From NCBI GenBank assembly GCA_943789475.1, contig CALSUG010000001.1, positions 111,926 to 175,925 of the forward strand: a stretch of 64,000 nucleotides of DNA. The letters run 5' to 3'. Made by a program: the position numbers and the translations under genes. Numbering within the stretch: position 1 is the stretch's first letter; every line of letters begins with the position of its first letter. The notes under the pieces are model-generated. The model did not search any database, was not told where the DNA came from, and saw only the letters and a list, made by a program, of their open reading frames with translations. Shown in pieces: positions 8,839 through 17,813 of the stretch. Source of the DNA: an uncultured Alphaproteobacteria bacterium (GTDB lineage Bacteria > Pseudomonadota > Alphaproteobacteria > Micavibrionales > UBA1664).

Positions 8839-10827
8839 ATGGAAGCGATAAAAACACAAGATAACAACGATATGATTACAATTACATTGCCTGATGGCGC
8901 AACACGCGAATACGAAACCAATACAACGGGTATGCAAATTGCAGAATCCATTTCAAAATCATTGGCCAAGGCGTGCGCCATGATCGCGGTTAATGATGAA
9001 TTGTGGGATTTATCACGCCCTATCGATGCCGATGCATCCATTCGCCTGATCAAACGTGACGATGCCGAAAGCATTGAATTTATTCGCCATGATTGTGCAC
9101 ATGTTTTGGCCGAAGCGGTTCAAGAACTGTTCCCCGATACACAAGTTACAATTGGACCAAATATTGAAGATGGTTTCTTCTATGACTTTGCACGTCCAGA
9201 ACCGTTCACGACGGAAGACCTTCCTAAAATCGAAAAAAAGATGCGTGAAATCATTCAACGTGGTTCAAAATTTGAACGCGAAGTATGGAATCGTGATGAC
9301 GCTATCAAATTCTTCGAAGATAAGGGGGAGGCATATAAGGCCGAATTAATCCGTGATTTACCTGCGGATCAAACAATTACACTATATCGTCAGGGTGATT
9401 GGATCGACCTCTGCCGTGGCCCTCACATGCCCTCAACAAAACAAGTTGGAACAGCTTTCAAATTGATGAAGGTTGCCGGCGCATATTGGCGTGGAGATTC
9501 AAATAATGCAATGCTGACCCGTATTTATGGAACTGCGTGGCATAATCAAGATGATTTGGACGCTTATTTACACCGTTTGGAAGAGGCCGAAAAACGCGAT
9601 CACCGTAAATTGGGTAAAGAAATGAACCTTTTCCATCTACAAGAGGAAGCTCAAGGTTCTGTATTTTGGCATCCAAAAGGATTTACAATTTTTAATCAAT
9701 TGGAACAATATGTCCGTCGTCGCATTACTGATGGTGGCTATGTCGAGGTTAAAACCCCACAATTAATGCATTCTAAATTTTGGAAAACATCTGGGCATTG
9801 GCAAAAGTATCGTGAAGATATGTTTGTTGTCCCTGATTGTATTCAAGAAGGACAAGATGACGCCCCTGTCGAAATGGCAAAGAATGTTGACTGGCTTGCG
9901 TTAAAACCTATGAACTGTCCTGCTCATGTTCAAATTTTCAACCAAGGCATAAAATCTTATAAAGACCTTCCTATCCGCATGGCGGAATTTGGATGTTGTC
10001 ACCGTAACGAAGCACATGGCGCTCTACACGGTCTAATGCGCCTACGTCAATTCACACAAGATGACGCACATATTTTCTGTCGTGAGGATCAAATCCTTTC
10101 CGAATCCGTTGAATTTTGCCAACTTGTGAAAAAGATGTATGATGATTTGGGTTTCCAAGATTATTACATCACGCTTGAAACACGTCCCGAACAACGTGTT
10201 GGATCGGATGAATTATGGGACAAGGCCGAAAAAGGTCTGATGGATGCCATGGATGAAATGGGTTTAGAATATAAATTATGCCCAGGGGACGGTGCATTTT
10301 ATGGCCCTAAACTAGGATACATTATTCGTGATGCGATCGGTCGTGAATGGGGTTGTGCGACATTACAACTTGATTTTAACTTACCAGAACGCTTTGATGC
10401 AACCTATGTTGCCGAAGATGGATCAAAACAGCGCCCCGTTATGTTACACCGTGCGGTGATGGGATCAATGGAACGTTTCATTGGTATTATGATTGAAAAC
10501 TATGCTGGTAAATTGCCACAATGGCTTGCCCCAACACAATGTGTTGTTACACCAATCACGGACGAGGCAAAAGAATATGCCCAAGACGTTCATAAACAAT
10601 TGAAAGACGCAGGATTACGCGTAAATATTGACACACGTAACGAGAAAATCAATTATAAAATCCGTGAACATTCTGTTGGTAAAGTGCCATACATCTTTGT
10701 TGTTGGTAAACGCGAGGCAGAGGAAGGCACTGTCGCCATCCGCACATTAGGATCACAAGATCAGACAATCTTACCTATCAAAGATGCCGTCATGATGATG
10801 AATAAAGTGTGCAAGGCACCCTTTTAA
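8839..10827 (+). CDS. thrS: Threonyl-tRNA synthetase
   Basis: 662 residues. Order: TGS domain (ITITLPDGATREYE), editing domain with HDCAHVLAEAV and the CRGPHMPST segment, class II catalytic core with motif 1 and zinc ligands in MNCPAHVQIF, motif 2 (FGCCHRNEAHGALHGLMRLRQFTQDDAHIFC), motif 3 (HRAVMGSMERFIGIMIE), and the C-terminal anticodon-binding domain. The first ATG lacks a well-spaced ribosome site; the ATG 11 codons later (8872) is an alternative. Its stop overlaps the start of the next gene (TAATG). Confidence 0.96.
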   Translation: MEAIKTQDNNDMITITLPDGATREYETNTTGMQIAESISKSLAKACAMIAVNDELWDLSRPIDADASIRLIKRDDAESIEFIRHDCAHVLAEAVQELFPDTQVTIGPNIEDGFFYDFARPEPFTTEDLPKIEKKMREIIQRGSKFEREVWNRDDAIKFFEDKGEAYKAELIRDLPADQTITLYRQGDWIDLCRGPHMPSTKQVGTAFKLMKVAGAYWRGDSNNAMLTRIYGTAWHNQDDLDAYLHRLEEAEKRDHRKLGKEMNLFHLQEEAQGSVFWHPKGFTIFNQLEQYVRRRITDGGYVEVKTPQLMHSKFWKTSGHWQKYREDMFVVPDCIQEGQDDAPVEMAKNVDWLALKPMNCPAHVQIFNQGIKSYKDLPIRMAEFGCCHRNEAHGALHGLMRLRQFTQDDAHIFCREDQILSESVEFCQLVKKMYDDLGFQDYYITLETRPEQRVGSDELWDKAEKGLMDAMDEMGLEYKLCPGDGAFYGPKLGYIIRDAIGREWGCATLQLDFNLPERFDATYVAEDGSKQRPVMLHRAVMGSMERFIGIMIENYAGKLPQWLAPTQCVVTPITDEAKEYAQDVHKQLKDAGLRVNIDTRNEKINYKIREHSVGKVPYIFVVGKREAEEGTVAIRTLGSQDQTILPIKDAVMMMNKVCKAPF

Positions 10828-11177
10828 TGACCATCGCCGTTTACGGGATTAAAAATTGCGACACCATGAAAAAAGCCTTTAAATGGCTCGATGAACATGG
10901 TGTCGATTACGATTTTCATGATTACAAAAAGATCCCCCCTGATAACGATGTTTTAAAACAAGCGATAGAGCAACACGGGTGGGAAAATGTTATTAACCGC
11001 CGTGGAACAACATGGCGCAAACTATCCAATGATGAAAAATCAAACATAAACACAGGTAACGCCGCTGATCTCGCCTTTGAGACCCCATCTATCATTAAAC
11101 GCCCCCTTATCACATATAATGATTCGATTATTTTGGGGTTTGATATGGACAAATATGAACAGGCGTTTATAAAGTAA
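10827..11177 (+). CDS. Spx/YffB-type arsenate reductase-like protein
   Basis: 116 residues with a thioredoxin-like fold. The N-terminal VYGIKNCDTMKKAFKWL carries one active-site Cys, followed by Asp-Thr rather than a second Cys, as in the YffB branch. RGTTWRKL and KRPLI are family signatures. YffB members are glutathione-dependent reductases of poorly known substrate and are not true arsenate reductases. The ATG overlaps the thrS stop by one base, implying coupling; an upstream TTG is rejected. Confidence 0.85.
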   Translation: MTIAVYGIKNCDTMKKAFKWLDEHGVDYDFHDYKKIPPDNDVLKQAIEQHGWENVINRRGTTWRKLSNDEKSNINTGNAADLAFETPSIIKRPLITYNDSIILGFDMDKYEQAFIK

Positions 11178-11197
11178 AAAAGACCTTAAAAGGAAAA

Positions 11198-11419
11198 ATG
11201 ACAATGTCACCAAATGAAATTCAAAAAGTACAAAAATATCTTCAACAAAAATTTGGACAACCTGACCTTATTTTGCGCACGCGTAAAACAAACGATTCTG
11301 TTGAAGTCCTTTTAAAAGGTGAATTCCTAGGTGTTTTGTACAAAGATGAAGACGAAGGTGAAACATCATACGACTTCAACATGGCGATCCTTGATATCGA
11401 TTTAGACGAGGTTGCATAA
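11198..11419 (+). CDS. DUF3126 family protein
   Basis: 73 residues, small and acidic. The pattern NEIQKVQKYLQQKFG, then EVLLKGEFLGVLYKDEDEGETSYDFNMAILDIDL matches DUF3126, a short alphaproteobacterial family of unknown function. AAAAGGAAAA precedes the ATG. It lies 20 bases after the YffB-like gene and probably belongs to the same transcript as thrS. Confidence 0.85.
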   Translation: MTMSPNEIQKVQKYLQQKFGQPDLILRTRKTNDSVEVLLKGEFLGVLYKDEDEGETSYDFNMAILDIDLDEVA

Positions 11420-11512
11420 TCTCTCTTCTATTTTATTGGGATAAAACGTGACTTTACCCTCTACAAAACGCACGAATTAATATAAAATTTTATAAATTAT
11501 TAATATCTTCTT

Positions 11513-11521
11513 TGCTATACT
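11513..11521 (+). promoter_or_regulatory. Extended -10 promoter of the hydrolase locus
   Basis: TGCTATACT is a TGn-extended -10 element preceded by an AT-rich stretch. It is about 15 bases upstream of the first start candidate of the four-gene locus. No clear -35 box is seen, as is common with extended -10 promoters. Confidence 0.45.
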
Positions 11522-11535
11522 GGAAAGGTATAACT

Positions 11536-12075
11536 ATGTGCGTATTAAAAAAAGGGGTCAACGTGAGGTTCAAATTCTCCATCATCATAATTATGGCGGC
11601 TGCTGTTTTTTTAACAACGGCTCTAGTGAGCGATGCTGGGGCCCAACAAAGCAAACCAAAACTATCCCCCATCATTTTGGATAAAGATACTAGCGACCCT
11701 GAGGCTACTAAAATCGTAAAAAAACTGACCGCCAGTCTTTTTAAAAACCAATCCATAAAAATTAGTGACATTTACGCACAATATGTACCTTTAGAAAAAA
11801 AAGGTTCTCACGATAAATTCATAATCTCACATCTCTATGAACCTCCCCAAGGATGTTATGCTGCAGGTTGCCGTACCGCTATATTCAAATCCTCTGGAAA
11901 CAATAAATGGAAACTTGTTTTTTTAGCTTTTAGTGAAAATATTTGGTTTGATAAAACCTCTACAGAAACGAAAATAGCCAATTTAATATTTAAAAGCTCA
12001 GATAGAAGAAAACCTATCGCTGTTTGGATGTGGAATGGTGAAAAATATGAGTTAATTAAGGGAAAATATGAATAA
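11536..12075 (+). CDS. Small exported protein upstream of the transglycosylase
   Basis: About 179 residues with a signal peptide (FKFSIIIIMAAAVFLTTALV, cleavage near AGA-QQ). The mature part has a Cys pair (GCYAAGC) and a beta-rich pattern; no family was recognised. GGAAAGG precedes the ATG; a GTG at 11563 behind AAGGGG is an equally good start and gives a shorter n-region. Its stop lies 8 bases inside the next gene, so the two are translationally coupled. The position immediately before a cell-wall hydrolase suggests a periplasmic partner or inhibitor; that is inference. Confidence 0.65.
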   Translation: MCVLKKGVNVRFKFSIIIIMAAAVFLTTALVSDAGAQQSKPKLSPIILDKDTSDPEATKIVKKLTASLFKNQSIKISDIYAQYVPLEKKGSHDKFIISHLYEPPQGCYAAGCRTAIFKSSGNNKWKLVFLAFSENIWFDKTSTETKIANLIFKSSDRRKPIAVWMWNGEKYELIKGKYE

Positions 12076-13453
12076 AAAACTTTTATCACTTTTTTTTACA
12101 ATCTCTTTATTAACTTTTGGTTCCGCAGAAACACGCGCAAGCAGCTGTTTATCTGGTGTAGATTGTAACTCATCACTGTCTGGCGCTGCCGGAGAACAAT
12201 GTAGTATGAGCGCATGGGTGGATGCTTTAATTGGAATGGAAAGTGGCGACAACTATGGAGCAGAGGCTCCAAACACATCTGCGGCAGGACGATACCAGTT
12301 TATTAACGGAACCAGATCAACTATTGGTAGCAACTACGGCCTCCCCTGTTCTGGAGGAAGTGAAGGAAGTGCAGAATACAATGCTTTCTTAAATTGCCCT
12401 GGATTACAAGATCAATATTTTCTTGCACTTGTCGAAGAAAACACTTCTATTTTACAAAGTCAATGTAATCAATATTGCGGTCAAACCCGTGATGGTGTTG
12501 AAGTGACAATGTCAGGATTACTTGCTATGGCACACAACGTAGGGCCTGGCTGCGCACAACAATGGGCTGCCGGTGGGCGAGCAAATATGACACACGATAT
12601 TGGAGGAACACAACCCTGTCACGATGCCAATGGTACAGATCCCGTGCAGCATTACGCTGCAGATATGGGAGGATTTGATGTTGCTGGCGCTGGACAAGAT
12701 GGAACATGTGGACAAGGAACCGCTCACCCCAATGCCGTCCCCTATCAAAATCACCTCCTTGGCTGTGACACAGCTGTACTAGATCAAAACAAAACAATTG
12801 TTGATGCGATGAATGAACGTGACATGCAAGTTGCTAAATCTATGATTACTCAACCTGCATCCATTGCACAAACAACATGTACAGATCAACATATTCAAAC
12901 ACAATCTGCCGCAGGTGGTATTTTGTCCAATCTTCCAGGTGGAAATATTAGTGAAACCATGGGGCCGTTAATTGAACAACCCTTCATTAAAAATTTAACT
13001 TCTAATTTCATGAGTGCAAATCCTTTAGGAAGCTTACAATCCATGATCAACAACAGTTACGCTCAAGTGACGGAACAGTTTAACACCATGATGAGCGGAT
13101 TAAGCGGTGGTCTCTTAGGTGGACTTGGCGGTGGCGGAGCTGGTGATACATCTGGGGGATGCGATATGATGAATGAATCATGGTTACTATCCCAATGCAT
13201 CCAAATGCCTAAATTCCCATCTGTTAACGATATTTTGAATGGAGCCATGAACGAAGTCACGGGCGCCGTAACAGATCTCATCAATTCACCTTTCAAGGCC
13301 TTAGATCAAGTCTGTCAGGGAATGTCCGATAAATTGGGCGATTTCAGCAGTAAGGCAGAAAACATTTTTGAGGATGCGGTAAGCAGTGCCACATCACCAA
13401 TCACAGATAGCCTAAATCAAGCAACAGGCACAATCACGGATATAGGAAACTAG
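12068..13453 (+). CDS. Exported lysozyme/transglycosylase-like hydrolase with shared C-terminal domain
   Basis: 461 residues. Signal peptide 1-25. Residues about 48-180 look like a lysozyme-fold lytic transglycosylase: WVDALIGMESGDNYG (candidate catalytic Glu58), SAAGRYQFINGT and LLAMAHNVGPG are in the family order, with many Cys for disulfides. Residues about 231-425 are a Gly/Met/Asn-rich domain with several Cys (LGCDTAVLDQNKTIVDAMNE, MMSGLSGGLLGGLGGGGAGD) that is nearly identical to that of the M23-like gene downstream. The tail has TSPITDSLNQ-type repeats. Likely acts on peptidoglycan in the periplasm or outside; the target is unknown. Confidence 0.7.
   Translation: MNKKLLSLFFTISLLTFGSAETRASSCLSGVDCNSSLSGAAGEQCSMSAWVDALIGMESGDNYGAEAPNTSAAGRYQFINGTRSTIGSNYGLPCSGGSEGSAEYNAFLNCPGLQDQYFLALVEENTSILQSQCNQYCGQTRDGVEVTMSGLLAMAHNVGPGCAQQWAAGGRANMTHDIGGTQPCHDANGTDPVQHYAADMGGFDVAGAGQDGTCGQGTAHPNAVPYQNHLLGCDTAVLDQNKTIVDAMNERDMQVAKSMITQPASIAQTTCTDQHIQTQSAAGGILSNLPGGNISETMGPLIEQPFIKNLTSNFMSANPLGSLQSMINNSYAQVTEQFNTMMSGLSGGLLGGLGGGGAGDTSGGCDMMNESWLLSQCIQMPKFPSVNDILNGAMNEVTGAVTDLINSPFKALDQVCQGMSDKLGDFSSKAENIFEDAVSSATSPITDSLNQATGTITDIGN
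12758..13343 (+). repeat. 586-bp direct repeat, copy 1
   Basis: It matches 14593-15178 at 585 of 586 positions by direct reading; the one difference (A at 12889, G at 14724) is silent. It encodes the shared C-terminal domain. The edges fall inside codons of both genes, after which the sequences diverge at once. Confidence 0.95.
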
Positions 13454-13459
13454 ATAAAA

Positions 13460-13939
13460 ATGAAAAAATATAAATTTATTTTAAGTCTTATTTGCGCAAC
13501 CTCCTTGTTCGTTGGTATTAATGCACATTCTCAAGATATCAAGATGGTAGAATTCACAACACAGCCGTCAACAGTATTAAAAAAAGCTATTCGTAAAACA
13601 CTTAAAAACAAAATCGATAAATTCTACAAAGAGTATCAATACATCCCCTACCTACAATACGGTTTCGTTGATTTAAATTCCGATCGTAAAAATGAAATCG
13701 TTGTTCGATTTGCAGAAGAATACGAATTTAGAGACCGTCACAACAATATAGACACACATGTGTTCGCACAAACATCAAAGGGATTGGTTCAGATACTAGA
13801 AACACAAGCCTTTTCAATTGGTATTGGCCCACGTGATCATACTGCTCTTAATCAAATATATGCCTATAAGGGTAAATCGCAACGTCGATATGAACGGTTT
13901 GGTTGGGATGGAAAACGGGAGTACAAAAAAACAAAATGA
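13460..13939 (+). CDS. Small exported protein upstream of the M23-like hydrolase
   Basis: 159 residues with a signal peptide (KKYKFILSLICATSLFVGI, cleavage near AHS-QD). The mature part contains DLNSDRKNEIVVRF, like an FG-GAP/EF-hand-type calcium loop, and is basic at the end. No family was recognised. It starts 6 bases after the transglycosylase-like gene, and its stop overlaps the next start (ATGA). It occupies the same position relative to its hydrolase as the first small exported protein does, but the two show no clear sequence similarity. Confidence 0.65.
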   Translation: MKKYKFILSLICATSLFVGINAHSQDIKMVEFTTQPSTVLKKAIRKTLKNKIDKFYKEYQYIPYLQYGFVDLNSDRKNEIVVRFAEEYEFRDRHNNIDTHVFAQTSKGLVQILETQAFSIGIGPRDHTALNQIYAYKGKSQRRYERFGWDGKREYKKTK

Positions 13940-15288
13940 TAAATACCTCTAAAAAAATACTATCCTTATTTTTTATTACAGCACTTGTCATTGCCGATGT
14001 AGCGCTAGCATCCTCTCTTGTCGGAAACCCCACAGGAAACCACCGTGAAACTAGCCCATTCGGCTGGAGATCATCTACAAACTCAAACCACTTAGGCGTC
14101 GATTATGGTGCTAATACTGCAGGAACTGCAGGCGATTCGACCTATTCAACCATTTCAAGAACCGTTGTTGAATCTCGATATCAAACCAATTCGGCTGGAA
14201 CTGGTGGATGGGGGAATACAGTCCTTATTGAAAGTAGTTCAGGTAATTATCGTGTTCGTTACTCTCACCTTGATCAACCTGGCCTTGCCTCAGGTACAAC
14301 AGTTAATCCCGGTGATACCGTAGGTGCAATGGGCGGCACCGGAAGAAACGGTGGATATGCCGTACATCTTGATTACGCAGTTTATGTTCGCAATCCTGCA
14401 ACAGGAGAATTTCAAGCTGTTGACCCAAATGTTGCAGCAGGCCTCGATTTAGATGATCCTGCTGTTGCTGCTATGCTTATTGCAGATGCAGAAAGTAAAA
14501 TTGCCGGAGAATTACGCAACGAAGGTGATCCTCAAGGAGGCGCTGGCGGAGAGGTCACTGTTGACGATTCCGGCGGGTCAGATGCTGCACCTCTTGGCTG
14601 TGACACAGCTGTACTAGATCAAAACAAAACAATTGTTGATGCGATGAATGAACGTGACATGCAAGTTGCTAAATCTATGATTACTCAACCTGCATCCATT
14701 GCACAAACAACATGTACAGATCAGCATATTCAAACACAATCTGCCGCAGGTGGTATTTTGTCCAATCTTCCAGGTGGAAATATTAGTGAAACCATGGGGC
14801 CGTTAATTGAACAACCCTTCATTAAAAATTTAACTTCTAATTTCATGAGTGCAAATCCTTTAGGAAGCTTACAATCCATGATCAACAACAGTTACGCTCA
14901 AGTGACGGAACAGTTTAACACCATGATGAGCGGATTAAGCGGTGGTCTCTTAGGTGGACTTGGCGGTGGCGGAGCTGGTGATACATCTGGGGGATGCGAT
15001 ATGATGAATGAATCATGGTTACTATCCCAATGCATCCAAATGCCTAAATTCCCATCTGTTAACGATATTTTGAATGGAGCCATGAACGAAGTCACGGGCG
15101 CCGTAACAGATCTCATCAATTCACCTTTCAAGGCCTTAGATCAAGTCTGTCAGGGAATGTCCGATAAATTGGGCGATTACACAAATAGTTTGACAGATTC
15201 CATCAATGATGGCGTTGACAGCATAACGTCACCAATAACGGATAATCTTAATCAAGTAACCGATAGCATTACAGATATAGGAAACTAG
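13936..15288 (+). CDS. Exported M23-like endopeptidase with shared C-terminal domain
   Basis: 450 residues. Signal peptide about 1-25. Residues 35-150 form a LytM/M23 domain: PFGWR, NHLGVDYGAN (His52, Asp56), VRYSHLD (His111) and VHLDYAVY (His144). In the usual HxH motif the second His is a zinc ligand; here it is Asp146, a notable change. M23 enzymes cut peptide cross-links of peptidoglycan. Residues about 220-414 are the same domain as in the transglycosylase-like protein. The start overlaps the preceding stop. An upstream ATG at 13903 is rejected because it would put 11 residues before the signal peptide. Confidence 0.75.
   Translation: MINTSKKILSLFFITALVIADVALASSLVGNPTGNHRETSPFGWRSSTNSNHLGVDYGANTAGTAGDSTYSTISRTVVESRYQTNSAGTGGWGNTVLIESSSGNYRVRYSHLDQPGLASGTTVNPGDTVGAMGGTGRNGGYAVHLDYAVYVRNPATGEFQAVDPNVAAGLDLDDPAVAAMLIADAESKIAGELRNEGDPQGGAGGEVTVDDSGGSDAAPLGCDTAVLDQNKTIVDAMNERDMQVAKSMITQPASIAQTTCTDQHIQTQSAAGGILSNLPGGNISETMGPLIEQPFIKNLTSNFMSANPLGSLQSMINNSYAQVTEQFNTMMSGLSGGLLGGLGGGGAGDTSGGCDMMNESWLLSQCIQMPKFPSVNDILNGAMNEVTGAVTDLINSPFKALDQVCQGMSDKLGDYTNSLTDSINDGVDSITSPITDNLNQVTDSITDIGN
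14593..15178 (+). repeat. 586-bp direct repeat, copy 2
   Basis: Second copy of the 12758-13343 segment, offset by 1835 bp, differing at one silent position. It is in frame in both genes. The near-identity implies recent duplication or gene conversion. Confidence 0.95.
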
Positions 15289-15471
15289 TGTGTGCCCTTG
15301 ATATTTTTAAGATCCATGAAACGAGTCAAGACATGCATCACTTGTTCCTTATCAACAGGTTCATCTTGTGTACGATGATCGCTCAATTGGTTTCTTAATG
15401 GCACGCATATTACGCAGAATTGATTCTTCTGCGGCTTTTCTTTTGTCTTTTTGACTAGGCACGTGTTTCAT
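15285..15471 (-). pseudogene. Small frameshifted ORF
   Basis: On the minus strand an ATG opens a basic peptide (MKHVPSQKDKRKAAEESIL) that stops after 36 codons. A second frame then runs on (NQLSDHRTQDEPVDKEQ, VLTRFMDLKNIKGTH) to a stop that overlaps the end of the M23-like gene. A single-base shift near 15400 would join them into about 60 residues. It resembles small basic proteins common in Alphaproteobacteria, but no family is claimed. Confidence 0.4.
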
Positions 15472-15515
15472 AATCCTTATTATAGCATAGATTACTTAAT
15501 AGGACTTTATGAAAC

Positions 15516-16805
15516 GTGATTACAAACATATATAAGACATTAAACTATCTTGCCTGGCCTGTATTACGCGCCCTTCCCACATTACGCTTGCGTGATGGAA
15601 AAGAAATAAAAGGCAGAACATCCGAGCGTTTTGGTATACCATCAACATCACGACCTGATAAAAAAGTTATTTGGTTTCATGCAGCCAGTAATGGTGAAAC
15701 ATTATCCGCTATTCCTCTTATCCATTCATTTCTTGAAAAAAATAGTGACCTCCACATCCTAATAACAACGATGACCGTTACCGCAGCACACCTTATTGAG
15801 CAACGCTTCGGTAATCATGAACATCTTACCCATCAATTCATTCCCTACGATCATCCATCATGGGTTAAACGCTTCCACAACCATTGGAAACCAGATATGG
15901 CTATTTGGGTTGAATCTGAATTATGGCCGAACCATTTAAATAAGCTAAAGGAAAACAATACCCCCTCCGTTCTCGTCAACGCACGATTATCAGATAAGAG
16001 TGTAAAAAGATGGTTCTGGGTAAATCATTTTTTTAAATCTATGATGTCATGCTTTGACATTATATTGGCGCAAACCGACCGTGATTTGAATAACTTAAAT
16101 ATCCTTGGCCTTAACAATGTCCAATCAATTGGTAATTTAAAAGACTTAGCCTCAGCACTTCCTTTTGACCCTGTTGCCGCCGATGATATTCGCCCTATCA
16201 TTGATGCCCGCACATCCATTTTATTCGCCAGCACACATGATCCTGAAGAAAGTATAGCTCGCGATATTCATGTTGAATTAAAAAAGAAACACCCAGACCT
16301 TCTCACCATCATCATCCCGCGCCATCCAAAGCGTGGAGAAGATATCGTAAACAGTTTGAATACAAGCGACCTGAATATTGCACGCAGATCACTAAGAATG
16401 TCCCCACGTACAAACACAGATATCTACGTCGCTGACACATTAGGTGAAATGGGATTATTTTACGATCTTTGCCCTATCGTGTTTGTTGGTAACTCTCTAG
16501 GTACAAAGCCAGGTGGTGGACACAATCTAATGGAGCCTGCATGGTTTAATTGCGCCATTATTTCTGGTGAAGATCTTCATAATTTTTCTGTTCTTGCTGA
16601 TGAAATGCCACAACAAAACGCATGCTTAATTGCAAAAAATAAGAATGAATTGTTAAATAAATTTAATAGCTTAATTAACAATGAGAATTTAAAAAATGAA
16701 CTATTAATTAATGCAAGAAAATATGTATCTCAAAAACAATCCAGTGGATTAAACGCCATCCTTAACGCCATTGATCCCACTTGTAAAAAAGCTAAAATTC
16801 TTTAA
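15516..16805 (+). CDS. waaA: KDO transferase
   Basis: 429 residues, membrane-associated GT-B glycosyltransferase that adds KDO from CMP-KDO to the lipid A precursor on the inner leaflet. Seen: N-terminal hydrophobic anchor (NYLAWPVLRALP), WFHAASNGETLSA with the catalytic Glu, AIWVESELWPN, and C-terminal donor site FVGNSLGTKPGGGHNLMEPA. The start is a GTG with AATAGGAC before it. It heads a run with lpxK and the acyltransferase. Confidence 0.92.
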   Translation: MITNIYKTLNYLAWPVLRALPTLRLRDGKEIKGRTSERFGIPSTSRPDKKVIWFHAASNGETLSAIPLIHSFLEKNSDLHILITTMTVTAAHLIEQRFGNHEHLTHQFIPYDHPSWVKRFHNHWKPDMAIWVESELWPNHLNKLKENNTPSVLVNARLSDKSVKRWFWVNHFFKSMMSCFDIILAQTDRDLNNLNILGLNNVQSIGNLKDLASALPFDPVAADDIRPIIDARTSILFASTHDPEESIARDIHVELKKKHPDLLTIIIPRHPKRGEDIVNSLNTSDLNIARRSLRMSPRTNTDIYVADTLGEMGLFYDLCPIVFVGNSLGTKPGGGHNLMEPAWFNCAIISGEDLHNFSVLADEMPQQNACLIAKNKNELLNKFNSLINNENLKNELLINARKYVSQKQSSGLNAILNAIDPTCKKAKIL

Positions 16806-16814
16806 ATTATCCCT

Positions 16815-17813
16815 ATGGTTAAAAAACAAATTCCACAATTTTGGTATGCATCCGAGGAAGAAACCTCTCCACTTGCAGCACTCCTACTCAAGCCGTTCAG
16901 CTTGTTATATCAAGGAATATCAACAACAAACCGCGCCATAACACGCACGCGAAAATCCCCCTTACCTGTCATCTGTATTGGAAATTTAACAATGGGTGGA
17001 GCTGGAAAAACACCGACAGCGCGCGCAATACATGATGTTGTTAAAGCCCAAGGAAAATTCGCAACACCTTGTTTTTTAATGCGTGGATATGGCGGCAAGA
17101 ACAAAGGCCCTATCGAGGTTGACCTTACCTCACACACATCATGGGATGTAGGTGATGAAGCGTTAATGCAGGCACGCTATGCCCCAACGATCGTTTCACG
17201 CAATCGATATGATGGTGCAAAATTGGCAAAAAAATTAGGATATGACATTATTATCATGGATGATGGTTTTCAAAATATGTCCCTCAAAAAAGATATATCG
17301 ATCATTGTTGTCGATGGTGGATTTGGCTTAGGCAATAAACAATGCTTTCCATCAGGACCATTACGCGAAACAGTTGAAAGCGGTTCTGCACGCGCAAGCG
17401 CTGCCCTTATCATAAACCGCACAGATATAACGAAAAACATCAATATCGGCACACTCAAACAATTTGATGCAGCCATAGAATTACAAGACACAGGCAAACC
17501 GAACAAAAACAAAAAAGTCATCGCCTTTGCAGGAATCGCACGCCCTGAAAAGTTTTTCAACACACTCGAAGAAAATGGTTACCATCTCCACGCACATTAT
17601 GGCTTTCCCGACCATGCAACATACACACACGGTCAACTCAATAAATTAATGTCACTTGCCGATAAAGAAGGCATTCCATTAATCACCACAGAAAAAGATT
17701 GGGTACGCCTATCCAAGAAATGGCAATCAAAAATATCTTACCTTAAAATTGCCATTAATTTAGATGATAAATTCCAAAACTACATCACAACAAAATTGGA
17801 TAATATCCCGTGA
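16815..17813 (+). CDS. lpxK: Tetraacyldisaccharide 4'-kinase
   Basis: 332 residues. It phosphorylates the 4' position of the lipid A disaccharide at the inner membrane. The N-terminal amphipathic helix (PFSLLYQGIS) is followed by the P-loop CIGNLTMGGAGKTPTA, then GDEALMQARYAPTIVS and IIIMDDGFQN. GFPDHATYT and TTEKDWVRL close the C-terminal domain. It lies 9 bases after waaA and overlaps the next gene (GTGA). Confidence 0.95.
   Translation: MVKKQIPQFWYASEEETSPLAALLLKPFSLLYQGISTTNRAITRTRKSPLPVICIGNLTMGGAGKTPTARAIHDVVKAQGKFATPCFLMRGYGGKNKGPIEVDLTSHTSWDVGDEALMQARYAPTIVSRNRYDGAKLAKKLGYDIIIMDDGFQNMSLKKDISIIVVDGGFGLGNKQCFPSGPLRETVESGSARASAALIINRTDITKNINIGTLKQFDAAIELQDTGKPNKNKKVIAFAGIARPEKFFNTLEENGYHLHAHYGFPDHATYTHGQLNKLMSLADKEGIPLITTEKDWVRLSKKWQSKISYLKIAINLDDKFQNYITTKLDNIP

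Noticed and set aside
12758..15178. Insertion sequence or transposon
   Set aside because: The 586-bp repeats are coding domains in frame, with no terminal repeats or transposase.
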